A DNA stretch of 64,000 bases from Nitrospirales bacterium (lineage in GTDB: Bacteria > Nitrospirota > Nitrospiria > Nitrospirales > UBA8639), in contig JAJDBM010000005.1 of the NCBI GenBank assembly GCA_029261355.1, positions 1 through 64,000 of the forward strand. Reading direction: 5' to 3'. The translations under genes and the position numbers were made by a program. Each line of letters starts with the position of its first letter. Position 1 is the stretch's first letter. The notes under the pieces are model-generated. The model saw only the letters and a list, made by a program, of their open reading frames with translations. It searched no databases and had not been told where the DNA came from. Positions 8,153 through 17,114 of the stretch are shown piece by piece.

Positions 8153-9010
8153 ATGCCACAAACACTGCTCATCACAGGTGGAACTGGGTACCTTGGACAT
8201 CATCTCATTCAACACGCTCATTTCTCGAATATTCACGCCACCTGCTTTCGCACCCCACCCCCGCCATCCACACTGGCAACCTTTCACCCATGTGACTTGA
8301 AAGAGAAAAGACAGGTCCAACAACTCATCACATCGGTCCAACCAGACGTGATCATTCACACTGCCTGTTCCAACAAAAGCCCGGAAGAAATTGAAGCTAT
8401 CGTACCCGCGGCGCGTTATCTGGCAAGCCACGCACATGACCAGGGCGTCAAACTCATTCATCTATCAACAGACCTCGTCTTTGATGGTACAGCAGCACCC
8501 TATCGAGAAGAAGACCTCCCAAGCCCCCTGCATCCGTATGGACAGGCAAAAGTCGCGGCCGAACAACTTATCACAACAATCTGCCCAACAGCTGTGATTA
8601 TTCGTACTTCCCTCATGTATGGGATCAACCCACTTGATCATCAAACTCGTTGGCTGAAAGAAGGCGTCGACACAGACAATCCCATCCGTCTGTTCACCGA
8701 TGAAATACGGTCACCAATTTGGGTAAGGAATCTGGCGGATATGCTCCTTGAACTCACCACGGTTGATGTTCAAGGCATCCTCCATTTGGCAGGACCCGAA
8801 GGAATAAATCGATGGGATTTTGGCCTGGCCATACTTCGGCTCTTGGGATGCGAGCCAAGTTTAAACATTCGGCCATCAACCATTGAAGAGTCAGAATTGA
8901 TTCGTCCGAAAAATCTCACCTTTACAATTGATAAGGCTCAAAACCTCCTCCATACCCCATTATTATCTATTTCAGACGTCACACAGCAACTTCAGGAAAC
9001 TTCGTCTTGA
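8153..9010 (+). CDS. RmlD-like NAD(P)-dependent sugar-nucleotide reductase
   Basis: A 285-residue extended short-chain dehydrogenase. The N-terminus has the nucleotide-binding glycine motif (LLITGGTGYLGHHLI), then HLSTDLVFDG and the catalytic YGQAK (YxxxK). Order and length match RmlD, dTDP-4-dehydrorhamnose reductase, but no other rhamnose genes are nearby. A related role, such as another sugar-nucleotide or S-adenosylmethionine-synthase-associated MAT2B-like reductase, is equally possible. Its 3' end overlaps the convergent tsaC by 19 nt. Confidence 0.75.
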   Translation: MPQTLLITGGTGYLGHHLIQHAHFSNIHATCFRTPPPPSTLATFHPCDLKEKRQVQQLITSVQPDVIIHTACSNKSPEEIEAIVPAARYLASHAHDQGVKLIHLSTDLVFDGTAAPYREEDLPSPLHPYGQAKVAAEQLITTICPTAVIIRTSLMYGINPLDHQTRWLKEGVDTDNPIRLFTDEIRSPIWVRNLADMLLELTTVDVQGILHLAGPEGINRWDFGLAILRLLGCEPSLNIRPSTIEESELIRPKNLTFTIDKAQNLLHTPLLSISDVTQQLQETSS

Positions 9011-9648
9011 ATCTGTTCCCCAAACGGAGTGAGCACCTCTTGAATATCTTCTGCAGTGATAGGACCGTGCCGCAAGAGGCGAATGTGCCCGACCAAACTC
9101 AGAAGCGTAGAAGGACGGCCACCCGGAGCTGAACCGCTATCGAGAATCAAGTCCACTTCATTCCCAAATTCCTGGAGGATATTCTCCGATGTCAAGAGAG
9201 GTACACCACCTGTACGATTCGCACTGGTCCCAGTCAATGGACCAGTTGATTCAAGGATCTGAAGAAGCTGAGAACACTGTGGTTGCCTCACACCAATTGT
9301 CTGTGTCTTGTGAGTCAGTGAAATGGGAAGTCCTGAAATTGCAGGAAGGATAAGTGTTAACGGACCAGGCCAAAATCGATCCATTAACATGGTCGCTACA
9401 GGCGAGATATTCGATGCTACTTCTAGAACTTGAGTCTGAGAACTCACTAACAACAGAATCGGCTTGGCTTGTCGATCCCCCTTCATCTTGGTAATACGTT
9501 CAACAGCTAGAGGATGCTGCACGCCCGCCGCCAAGGCATAGGAGCTTTCCGTTGCCACAGCCATGACACCACTACCCTGAATACAGGAAAACACAGAATT
9601 CAGTATGCTTCGGTTGAGTTGGGAAGGAAGAGAAAGAACAGTAGCCAC
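8992..9648 (-). CDS. tsaC: Threonylcarbamoyl-AMP synthase (TsaC/Sua5/YwlC family)
   Basis: A 218-residue protein that makes threonylcarbamoyl-AMP from threonine, bicarbonate and ATP, the first step of the t6A37 tRNA modification. Family marks are ESSYALAAGVQHP, KMKGDRQAKPILLLV (the KxR region), FWPGPLTLIL and TGTSANRTGG. It lacks the extra C-terminal Sua5 domain, so it is the short TsaC/YrdC form. The start appears to be GTG at 9648, because the ATG two bases upstream is in another frame. It lies 14 nt after purD and probably belongs to the purH-purD-tsaC group. Confidence 0.9.
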   Translation of the reverse strand: MATVLSLPSQLNRSILNSVFSCIQGSGVMAVATESSYALAAGVQHPLAVERITKMKGDRQAKPILLLVSSQTQVLEVASNISPVATMLMDRFWPGPLTLILPAISGLPISLTHKTQTIGVRQPQCSQLLQILESTGPLTGTSANRTGGVPLLTSENILQEFGNEVDLILDSGSAPGGRPSTLLSLVGHIRLLRHGPITAEDIQEVLTPFGEQIQDEVS

Positions 9649-9662
9649 ATGCGGTATTCAGT

Positions 9663-10940
9663 CTATGACGTCGAAGGCACAACTCGACTGGCAATGTCTC
9701 GACGAAAATACTGTCCTTCAAACGAAATGGTAGGAATGGCCTCGTAGACGCGATTTCTTGCAGAAGGTAAATCTTGAGCTAGTGCCGTCAGACCCAATAC
9801 ACGTCCGCCACTCGTCACAATCTCATTTCCATGAATGGCTGTACCAGCATGAAACGCGACAAGCCTGTCGGATTCAGCAAGCTGGGACAATCCCGTAATG
9901 GGAAAACCCGTTTTGTACGGACCAGGATACCCTTCAGCGGCAAGAACGGCACAAACCGCTGCCTCATCGCGCCATTCAATGGTAACTTGATCTAAACGAT
10001 GCTCCACGACGGCTTCAAGCACGTCAACTAAATCGGTTTTGAGTAAAGGGAGAACCACCTGTGTTTCCGGGTCTCCGAATCGTGCGTTAAACTCTAAAAC
10101 ATACGGTTCACCTTGATGAATCATGAGCCCTGCATACAGCACTCCATAATACGGGCTCCCCACACGAGAGAGGCCTTCTACGACGGGATAAAGAATATCC
10201 CGTACAATCCGCTGACGAAGTGCATCTGTTGCGAGGGGAGCTGGAGCATAAGCACCCATCCCTCCAGTATTGAGTCCAGTGTCGCCCTCACCTACTCGTT
10301 TATGGTCCTGAGCCGCTAGCATGGGAATAACCGTTCGTCCATCAGCAAAGGCCATCACGGTCAATTCTTCCCCCTCAAGAAATTCCTCAATCATCACTCG
10401 AGTCCCAGCATCCCCAAATTGCCTCTGTTCAAGCATCCGCTGGACGGACTCTTTCGCTTCATCCCGTGAGTTGGCCACCACCACGCCCTTGCCCTGTGCC
10501 AATCCATCGGCCTTCACGACGAGAGGAACTGGATGACTATCGATATAGGCAATGGCTTGATCAAGCCGCTCAAAGGTTTTAGCCTGAGGAGTCGGAATAT
10601 GACATCGGATCAGCAAGTCTTTCGCAAAGGATTTACTCGATTCAATACAGGCTGCATTCCGAGTAGGACCAAATATTCGTAATTTGGCCTTACGAAACTC
10701 ATCGGCAATGCCAAGCGACAACGGAAGCTCAGGGCCAACCACCGTCAAATCAATGAGCATCTCTTGGGCAAATGCTTTCAGACCTGCAATATCATCAACC
10801 TTGATAGGAACACATTCGGCCAATTGGCTTATCCCGGCATTACCAGGAGCACAATACACCTTTGAAACGCGCGGAGACTGTGAGAGTTTCCATACCAATG
10901 TATGCTCACGCCCTCCATTACCAATCACCAAAATTTTCAT
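9663..10940 (-). CDS. purD: Phosphoribosylamine-glycine ligase (GAR synthetase)
   Basis: A 425-residue ATP-grasp enzyme joining glycine to 5-phosphoribosylamine with ATP, step two of purine synthesis. It begins MKILVIGNGGREHTLVWKL, the standard PurD start, and carries GADGLAQGKGV-type (VVKADGLAQGKGVVVA) and EFNARFGDPETQ motifs of the ATP-grasp core. The length is normal. It sits between purH and tsaC on the same strand, 95 nt after purH and 14 nt before tsaC, so the three are likely one transcript. Confidence 0.96.
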   Translation of the reverse strand: MKILVIGNGGREHTLVWKLSQSPRVSKVYCAPGNAGISQLAECVPIKVDDIAGLKAFAQEMLIDLTVVGPELPLSLGIADEFRKAKLRIFGPTRNAACIESSKSFAKDLLIRCHIPTPQAKTFERLDQAIAYIDSHPVPLVVKADGLAQGKGVVVANSRDEAKESVQRMLEQRQFGDAGTRVMIEEFLEGEELTVMAFADGRTVIPMLAAQDHKRVGEGDTGLNTGGMGAYAPAPLATDALRQRIVRDILYPVVEGLSRVGSPYYGVLYAGLMIHQGEPYVLEFNARFGDPETQVVLPLLKTDLVDVLEAVVEHRLDQVTIEWRDEAAVCAVLAAEGYPGPYKTGFPITGLSQLAESDRLVAFHAGTAIHGNEIVTSGGRVLGLTALAQDLPSARNRVYEAIPTISFEGQYFRRDIASRVVPSTS

Positions 10941-11035
10941 AGTAAAAGTCAGAACCTTAGAAAAAAGTCAAAAATAGAAAGTCAGGAAGAACCAAAAGGG
11001 CTCAAATGTTCACGACGAACGACATCGGGGTTCCA

Positions 11036-12592
11036 TTAATGTCGAAAATGCCGCATGCCGGTAAAAATCATTGCCAACTCATGTTCATCGGCGGCTTGAA
11101 TGATTTCCTCATCACGAATGGAGCCACCTGGTTGAATGACAGCCGTGATCCCAGCTTTCGCAGCGGCATCAAGCCCATCTCTAAACGGGAAGAAGGCATC
11201 AGACGCCATCACCGTCCCTTTGACAGGCAACACAGCCTTCATTTCCGATAATTTCACCGAATCAACTCGGCTCATCTGCCCAGCACCTATCCCAACTGTT
11301 TGGTTATCTGAAACAAGCACAATGGCATTGGATTTCACATGTTTGCAAACTTTCCAGGCAAAATCACAGGCTTCAAATTCTTCTGTTGAAGGCTGCCGTT
11401 TTGTGGGAATTCGCAACTCGCCAAGATCTTTCAGAGAGCCAAGGTCACGATCCTGAACCAGAAGCCCCCCAACAAGTTTCTTCATATCCACCCCATCACG
11501 ATGGAGTGATTCCAGAGATCCGACTTCTAATAAACGAAGATCCTTTTTCCGCTGCAATTCAGTCAAGGCTTCGGCTGTGAACCCGGGAGCAACTAACACT
11601 TCAACAAATGTTGAGGTCACTTCTTTAGCCATATCGAGATCAACGCCTCGATTACACGCAATGACTCCACCAAATGCTGAAGTTGGATCAGTTGCCCTGG
11701 CACGAACATAGGCCTCAACTCCCGTTTCCCCTAACGCTACTCCGCATGGGTTATTATGTTTGACGATCACCACGGCCGTCTCATCAAATTCCTTGGCGAG
11801 TTCCAATGCCGAATTCGCATCCAAGTAATTGTTATACGACATGGCCTTGCCATGAAGCTGTGTAGCACCGGAAATAGATGCCTCTCGAGAATTCTCTTCA
11901 CGATAAAATGCCCCTTGTTGATGGGGGTTCTCTCCATACCGTAAACTTTGCACCTTTGTATAATGGAGAGAGAGTGAGGAAGGAAATTTTCGATCAGGCG
12001 AGTCACTCGCTTGCTGCTCAAGATATGAGGAGATGAGGCTGTCATAGTGAGCCGTATGGCTAAATACTTTTCGGGCAAGTTCTCGCCGAAGATCTAACGA
12101 CACCGTCCCCGCTTGTAAGGCCTCCAGTACTCGATCATAGTCACCAGGATCTGCCATGACGAGCACATCTTCATGGTTTTTGGCCGCTGACCGTAACATT
12201 GACGGGCCGCCAATATCGATATTTTCAATCGCTTCTTCAAAACTACAGCCAGGCTTTGAAATCGTGGCTTCAAATGGATACAGGTTCACAATAACAATAT
12301 CAATTGGTTCAATTCCCTGCTCTTTCATTTGCTGAACGTGAATATCTAACCGCCTTCGTCCCAACAAACCGCCATGAATTTTAGGGTGAAGCGTCTTCAC
12401 TCTGCCACCGAGAATCTCAGGAGATCCAGTATAGGAAGAGACATCCGTGACCGCCACGCCCCCATCTCTCAAGGCCTGAGCCGTGCCTCCAGTTGAGAGA
12501 ATTTCAGCCCCAAGCGCCACTAACCCCTTGGCGACGTTCACCACACCAGTCTTATCCGACACACTAATCAGCACCTTATTGACATGAGCCAT
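11036..12592 (-). CDS. purH: Bifunctional AICAR transformylase/IMP cyclohydrolase
   Basis: A 518-residue enzyme catalysing the last two steps of IMP synthesis: 10-formyl-THF-dependent formylation of AICAR and ring closure. Residues 1 to about 145 form the MGS-like cyclohydrolase domain (LISVSDKTGVVNVAKGL, STGGTAQALRDGG, VKTLHPKIHGGLL). The rest is the transformylase, with KHNNPCGVA and a C-terminal QPGGSIRDEEII. It is the first gene of the purH-purD-tsaC group. A 521-nt gap lies upstream, so its promoter is probably there. Confidence 0.96.
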   Translation of the reverse strand: MAHVNKVLISVSDKTGVVNVAKGLVALGAEILSTGGTAQALRDGGVAVTDVSSYTGSPEILGGRVKTLHPKIHGGLLGRRRLDIHVQQMKEQGIEPIDIVIVNLYPFEATISKPGCSFEEAIENIDIGGPSMLRSAAKNHEDVLVMADPGDYDRVLEALQAGTVSLDLRRELARKVFSHTAHYDSLISSYLEQQASDSPDRKFPSSLSLHYTKVQSLRYGENPHQQGAFYREENSREASISGATQLHGKAMSYNNYLDANSALELAKEFDETAVVIVKHNNPCGVALGETGVEAYVRARATDPTSAFGGVIACNRGVDLDMAKEVTSTFVEVLVAPGFTAEALTELQRKKDLRLLEVGSLESLHRDGVDMKKLVGGLLVQDRDLGSLKDLGELRIPTKRQPSTEEFEACDFAWKVCKHVKSNAIVLVSDNQTVGIGAGQMSRVDSVKLSEMKAVLPVKGTVMASDAFFPFRDGLDAAAKAGITAVIQPGGSIRDEEIIQAADEHELAMIFTGMRHFRH

Positions 12593-13113
12593 AATTCCTA
12601 CCTTTTTGTTCGTGTTGGAGCGTTGTTTTCCAGATTGTACGCAAGATACGCAAGAAAGGAAGATCAGCTTATCAAATAGATCGCTAGAACTTCAACGAAT
12701 CTAAGAGAGATTGCCTATCTGACAAGAAACCAATATATGTCTGACCGTAAGTTTTTCCTATGCCGACTCAAAAGCAGAAGAATACCCTAGTGGCAGATAA
12801 CCATAGCACTCTAACTCCTTAATTTTCCTCATAATTCATGATGAAATTTTCAATCAAGTCATCTCAAAAAAGAACCGAAAATACTTTTGAAGCAGTGAAA
12901 GATTTTTAACATCTCTATTCTTTCTCAGGCTCATTCATTCACATGGTTTTCACATAACACAGGCCGCGGTCCTGGATGCATGCCGCTCACGGGATTGACT
13001 AGTCTGGATTAAACCCAGTTCATAGGCTGAGGTGAAATTTCTATGTCCTCTGACATCACAGCCAAGAGCACAGACTATTTTTTGAAAACACCTCATTCAA
13101 GCACACACATTCA
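12593..13113. other. Intergenic region between divergent purH and a SHOCT-domain gene
   Basis: A 521-nt gap that must hold the promoters of both flanking divergent genes. No gene, RNA gene or strong riboswitch-like fold was recognised. In particular no purine-riboswitch core was seen upstream of purH. Confidence 0.4.
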
Positions 13114-13863
13114 ATGATAGAACTTGGCATTATTTTCATCATCGTGACGGTGGTGCTTATCCTAGGCTTTAGCCTTCTTCATCTAAATAAGACAGCCTCG
13201 TCAAATGATTCTCAGACCAAGAAGTTTGCCAATACCGATTTCATTCCGACTCAAATGTTTCTTGATACAACCAGTGACACAGGAATTGCCATCAACGAAT
13301 CAAGCAAATCACTCTGCCTAATTCAATCGTCGACACTCCCTCCGCAGTTTGTGCATTTTTCTGACATTGTTGCCTCCTTTGTCATGAAAAATGATGATAT
13401 CCTTCAAAAAACCCTGAGAACCGCTCCACAAGAGGTAGCCGATCTCGCCAAAGAAGCACGAAAAAAAATAGGCAATGATGATGAGAACGGTTGGGGCAGT
13501 CCTACATCAGACTCTCAGGCAGACTCTCAGGCTCAAAAAATTAACCTCACTATCGTGATCCAACATCAGAGTAATCCGATTTACACTGTGAACTTTTTAG
13601 ATATGGATACCAAAGAAGATGGAATCATTTACGGGAAAGCCTTGGTGAGTGCAAAACACTGGCATCACCTTGTCTCTGACCTCATTAATCAAGCGAATAC
13701 CTGGAATCAAACATCTGAAACTTCGAATATTCAAAAACCCAACCAATCTCCACCACATTCAGTGGCTGATGAACTGATCAAACTCAATGAATTGCTTACC
13801 AGCAAGGTAATCACTCAATCCGACTTCGATGCGCAAAAAGAAAAGCTCCTTGCTCATCATTAG
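13114..13863 (+). CDS. Membrane-anchored protein with C-terminal SHOCT domain
   Basis: A 249-residue protein. Residues 1-23 are an N-terminal membrane helix (MIELGIIFIIVTVVLILGFS). The middle is a polar globular part of unknown fold. The last 35 residues (VADELIKLNELLTSKVITQS and on) match the SHOCT short C-terminal domain, a small helical hairpin found at the ends of many membrane proteins. A duplicated QADSQAQ segment lies near residue 138. It converges on lhgO. The function is unknown. Confidence 0.6.
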   Translation: MIELGIIFIIVTVVLILGFSLLHLNKTASSNDSQTKKFANTDFIPTQMFLDTTSDTGIAINESSKSLCLIQSSTLPPQFVHFSDIVASFVMKNDDILQKTLRTAPQEVADLAKEARKKIGNDDENGWGSPTSDSQADSQAQKINLTIVIQHQSNPIYTVNFLDMDTKEDGIIYGKALVSAKHWHHLVSDLINQANTWNQTSETSNIQKPNQSPPHSVADELIKLNELLTSKVITQSDFDAQKEKLLAHH

Positions 13864-13903
13864 ATCAGGAAACACCTCGGCAACGTTCCTATTCGTAAAT
13901 AGT

Positions 13904-15103
13904 TCATTTCAGCAAACGGGAAATTTTTTCGCCGACATGACTCGAAAATGGAAGCGCACAAGTAAACCCTGGTGACACAGCATTAAGAACATGCATAGAT
14001 TGGTGATCACCTTCCATCACAAAATCCATCTCCAATTTCTGCTCCTGAACATCTAGTAATTGCGCTCGAATCCCAGGCCGCCCCCAAGTGGAATAATCTC
14101 CGACATCTATCCGCTGAGCTAACGCAGACGCTAACTTGACTAAACGGGAACGAGAATACTTTCTTAGTTCTTGAATCGCGAGACGGTGAAAGTTAAATCC
14201 TGAGGACCTCAGCAATCCAGCTTGTCTGGTCAATAAGTCGACTAACTCAGAGAAATGGAAATTGTCCATACCACAATACTGTTCTCTCCAAAATGCTGGA
14301 ATGGCTGTCGGCCCTAGCTTCGATTGACCATGAACATTCACGGTCACATGCACGCCAAGAAATGGGTTGTCTAGGTTTGGCACAGGATAGATATTTGTCC
14401 GAAAGGCCTCTGCTTGGTCCCGACCATAGAGATAAAGGCCTTTAAAGGGAAGAATACGATACCGCTGAGAAAAGCCAAAGTCTCGAGCGATGACATCAGC
14501 ATACAGCCCCGCAGCATTGACCACATACCCTGCCTCATACTCACCCCCTGACGTCACAACAGTATTGCCCGACTTGCGTTGATACATTGCCCCATAGATC
14601 ATGTTTACCCCCTCATGTTGGGCATCAGTAACCATGGCATCAAGAACCTGATTGGGGTCCACGGTGGAGGTCGTAGGAGAAAAAATCGCTCGCTCGAACG
14701 TTTTCACGCGAGGCTCAATTTCCTTGGCCTGCAGTTCCGTGACCTCTTCAAGTGCAATGCCATTCGCTCGGCCACGAGTCAAAAGTACATCCATAGCAGG
14801 GTGATCACTCATATCTTTTGCTACGACTAATTTCCCACAGCGATTGATAGATAAGTGCTTCGACTCACAATAATTCGTCAGTAATTGATTGCCTACCTTC
14901 GTGAACTGCGCTTTCAAACTTTCAGGTGAATAATAGAACCCTGCATGCAACACACCACTATTTCTCCCGCTCGCATGGTGACCAGATGACTGCTCTTTTT
15001 CTATCACGGTCACTGAAGCATCTGGATAACGAGACTTTAGGTTTCGAGCAATATTCAATCCAATCACTCCACCCCCGATTATAAGGAAGTCTGCTATCTG
15101 CAT
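13904..15103 (-). CDS. lhgO: L-2-hydroxyglutarate oxidase family FAD enzyme
   Basis: A 399-residue FAD-dependent oxidoreductase of the DAO fold. The N-terminal FLIIGGGVIGLNIARNLK is the dinucleotide-binding motif. GHHASGRNSGVLHAGFYYSP is characteristic of LhgO/L2HGDH. The C-terminal NAVSPGFTCALPFSSHVGEK closes the FAD site. The enzyme oxidises L-2-hydroxyglutarate, an off-product of central metabolism, and passes electrons to the quinone pool, at the membrane face. It stands alone, so it is probably a metabolite-repair enzyme here. Family membership is clear, but the exact substrate is inferred. Confidence 0.88.
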   Translation of the reverse strand: MQIADFLIIGGGVIGLNIARNLKSRYPDASVTVIEKEQSSGHHASGRNSGVLHAGFYYSPESLKAQFTKVGNQLLTNYCESKHLSINRCGKLVVAKDMSDHPAMDVLLTRGRANGIALEEVTELQAKEIEPRVKTFERAIFSPTTSTVDPNQVLDAMVTDAQHEGVNMIYGAMYQRKSGNTVVTSGGEYEAGYVVNAAGLYADVIARDFGFSQRYRILPFKGLYLYGRDQAEAFRTNIYPVPNLDNPFLGVHVTVNVHGQSKLGPTAIPAFWREQYCGMDNFHFSELVDLLTRQAGLLRSSGFNFHRLAIQELRKYSRSRLVKLASALAQRIDVGDYSTWGRPGIRAQLLDVQEQKLEMDFVMEGDHQSMHVLNAVSPGFTCALPFSSHVGEKISRLLK

Positions 15104-15359
15104 AGTCTTACCTTCTTAAATGAGACTCACTCTATTTAGGTCGAAGCCCCCTCCTTTGAGGAATTGCTCACTATCCATGTTTTTTTGATTTAATACACTA
15201 TGGCGAATCCCAACAAGTTCCAGTTGAGCTAATCTAACTATCATGATGTTATTACCCGCTTCAAATATTGGAAGTTAATTGAATCGGCTATAGTCCCCTA
15301 CCTCTCTTCGAACGGACTAATATGGGGAAACTATTCGGCAACACGTAACAGGAACCTTT

Positions 15360-16202
15360 ATGAATCCAGAACAAATAGAAACGCCACATCCAAAGTCACG
15401 AGTCAATTTCCGCATAATTTTCCTTGCAGCGGTTGTTGCACTCACACTGATACGTTTCTTCTCATTCGACACGCCTCCAACCCTACATGCTGCAGTCAAG
15501 ATACAGGATATGGACACCATCCAGCTTCTTCTCAAGGAAGGAGCAGATATCAATGAAACAACACAGCAAGGCGCCACCCCCTTACATGTTGCCGCTCAAC
15601 ATGGAAATATGCCTATTATGCAAATTCTTCTTGCCAACGGGGCTGATATCAAAGCTCGCTATCAAAAACAATGGACCGCCTTGCATCTTGCCACACAAGA
15701 AGGTCATCAGAATATTGTCTCACTCCTACTTCAAGAAGGGGCCAACCCTAACAGCCAACAGCACGAATTCACGCCCTTACATTTTGCCGCTCAACACAAT
15801 CATCTCAGCATTGCCAAAACACTCTTAAAGTATCATGCGAACATCGAAGCGAAATACACTAATGGCTGGACTCCCCTCCATCTTTCTGCGCAAGAAGGCC
15901 ATAGTGAAATGGTACAACTCCTCATCCAAAATGGTGCCCACCTCACCCCACAAAATACCTTAGGGTTAACTCCCTTACATTCTGCTGCCCAGCTTGGACA
16001 TGTGAAGGTCATACAAATCTTACTCGACCACGGTGCGGATGTGTTTATTCAAGATTATGACGGATACACCCCAGAAGAACTTGCGACCAAGCTTCAACAA
16101 AAAGAAGCGAGCCGTCTCTTACAAGATGTGATGCAACAGATTGGCTCTGACAAAGAAAAGCATTGGACAGAAAGACCTTCTCCCTTTACCACATTCATCT
16201 AG
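15360..16202 (+). CDS. Membrane-anchored ankyrin-repeat protein
   Basis: A 280-residue protein with one N-terminal membrane helix at about residues 16-37 (FRIIFLAAVVALTLIRFFSF) and then ankyrin repeats from about 40 to 255. Repeats show the TPLHxAAQxGHxxIxxLLLxxGAD pattern: GATPLHVAAQHGN, WTALHLATQEGH, FTPLHFAAQHNH, WTPLHLSAQEGH, LTPLHSAAQLGH. The anchor places the repeats in the periplasm or at the inner face. Ankyrin repeats bind other proteins, and the partner is unknown. No neighbour gene suggests one. Confidence 0.85.
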   Translation: MNPEQIETPHPKSRVNFRIIFLAAVVALTLIRFFSFDTPPTLHAAVKIQDMDTIQLLLKEGADINETTQQGATPLHVAAQHGNMPIMQILLANGADIKARYQKQWTALHLATQEGHQNIVSLLLQEGANPNSQQHEFTPLHFAAQHNHLSIAKTLLKYHANIEAKYTNGWTPLHLSAQEGHSEMVQLLIQNGAHLTPQNTLGLTPLHSAAQLGHVKVIQILLDHGADVFIQDYDGYTPEELATKLQQKEASRLLQDVMQQIGSDKEKHWTERPSPFTTFI

Positions 16203-16662
16203 ATGACATAGTACATGCCAGTCCGCCACGAAAACCCTGACTTCCATAACTCTCCTCATACCTACACCATCCACACATTCTTCTCAAAACTGCCAATACT
16301 CTACCCGTAAGATCAAGTATCTGCCACAATAGAATAGGACGCAATTGGTGAACAGCCAGCCATGAATAGGCTAGCCCAGCTCAAGTAGAGGTCAGCCTAG
16401 TCATGGCATGGCCCTGCCTTCGAAGACACTGACTAGCAGATATCTTTCCAATAGCCGCTTCAATGAACTTTCGTACCTTGAAGTGATACCATAGGGTCAG
16501 TGACTTGGACGCCTGTAACCGAACCGCCAAAAGGCGTGAAATTCCAACGCATGATCCAGACTAAACGGCTTACGCTTATAGCAACTTTTGTATACAAGAG
16601 TTCACCTAGAACCTATTTGGATTCACTATAGTAATGACAATCACATCGCGGAGGAAGAATCT
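16203..16662. other. Intergenic region without recognised features
   Basis: About 460 nt between the ankyrin gene and the small lipoprotein gene. No convincing ORF, tRNA or repeat was found. The GGAGGA ribosome site of the downstream gene (16650-16655) lies at its right end. Confidence 0.4.
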
Positions 16663-17055
16663 ATGGCTTGGAGACACAAATTTGGAGCAATTAGCATAAT
16701 ATTGAGTATGCTTACTCTTGGATGTTCGAACAATCCACAGATTATTCATTCAGACCAAGAAGCTCTCGGAACAGGAATTGTTGTTGGCTCAATAGCTGAA
16801 CGACAAAAACAGCAAGCGACGTTTACATCTTGGCCATCTGCTCTCACCGTGAGAGGGCAAGTCAGGAAAATTGAGGGAGCAGCCTATGTCGTCACAAGTT
16901 TGAAAGGAAATGAATTTCGAATATCGGTTGATCAAGAGACAAGCATTGATCGACCTGCACATGTTGGGGACTGGCTTGAAGCGTACATTGACGACAGCGG
17001 TCGAGCCGTACAGGTAAGAAATATTGATGAAGAAATCGAAATAGATGAAGAATAG
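16663..17055 (+). CDS. Small lipoprotein of unknown function
   Basis: Starting at the ATG at 16663, 7 nt after GGAGGA, the protein is MAWRHKFGAISIILSMLTLGC..., a lipoprotein signal with lipobox LTLGC. The frame is open further upstream to 16588, but that start would mask the signal. The mature 110 residues end in a run of acidic residues (NIDEEIEIDEE) and contain a compact beta-rich segment (VRGQVRKIEGAAYVVTSLKG) that looks like an OB-type barrel. It converges on nuoN. Probably periplasmic. Confidence 0.65.
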   Translation: MAWRHKFGAISIILSMLTLGCSNNPQIIHSDQEALGTGIVVGSIAERQKQQATFTSWPSALTVRGQVRKIEGAAYVVTSLKGNEFRISVDQETSIDRPAHVGDWLEAYIDDSGRAVQVRNIDEEIEIDEE

Positions 17056-17114
17056 GCTGGCAGTCCAATAATTAAATGCTCCGGCAGCTTTTAAGCCAGG
17101 CCTAGAGCCATCGC

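Noticed and set aside
12593-13113. Possible purine riboswitch upstream of purH
   Set aside because: I looked for the conserved core and found no convincing match.
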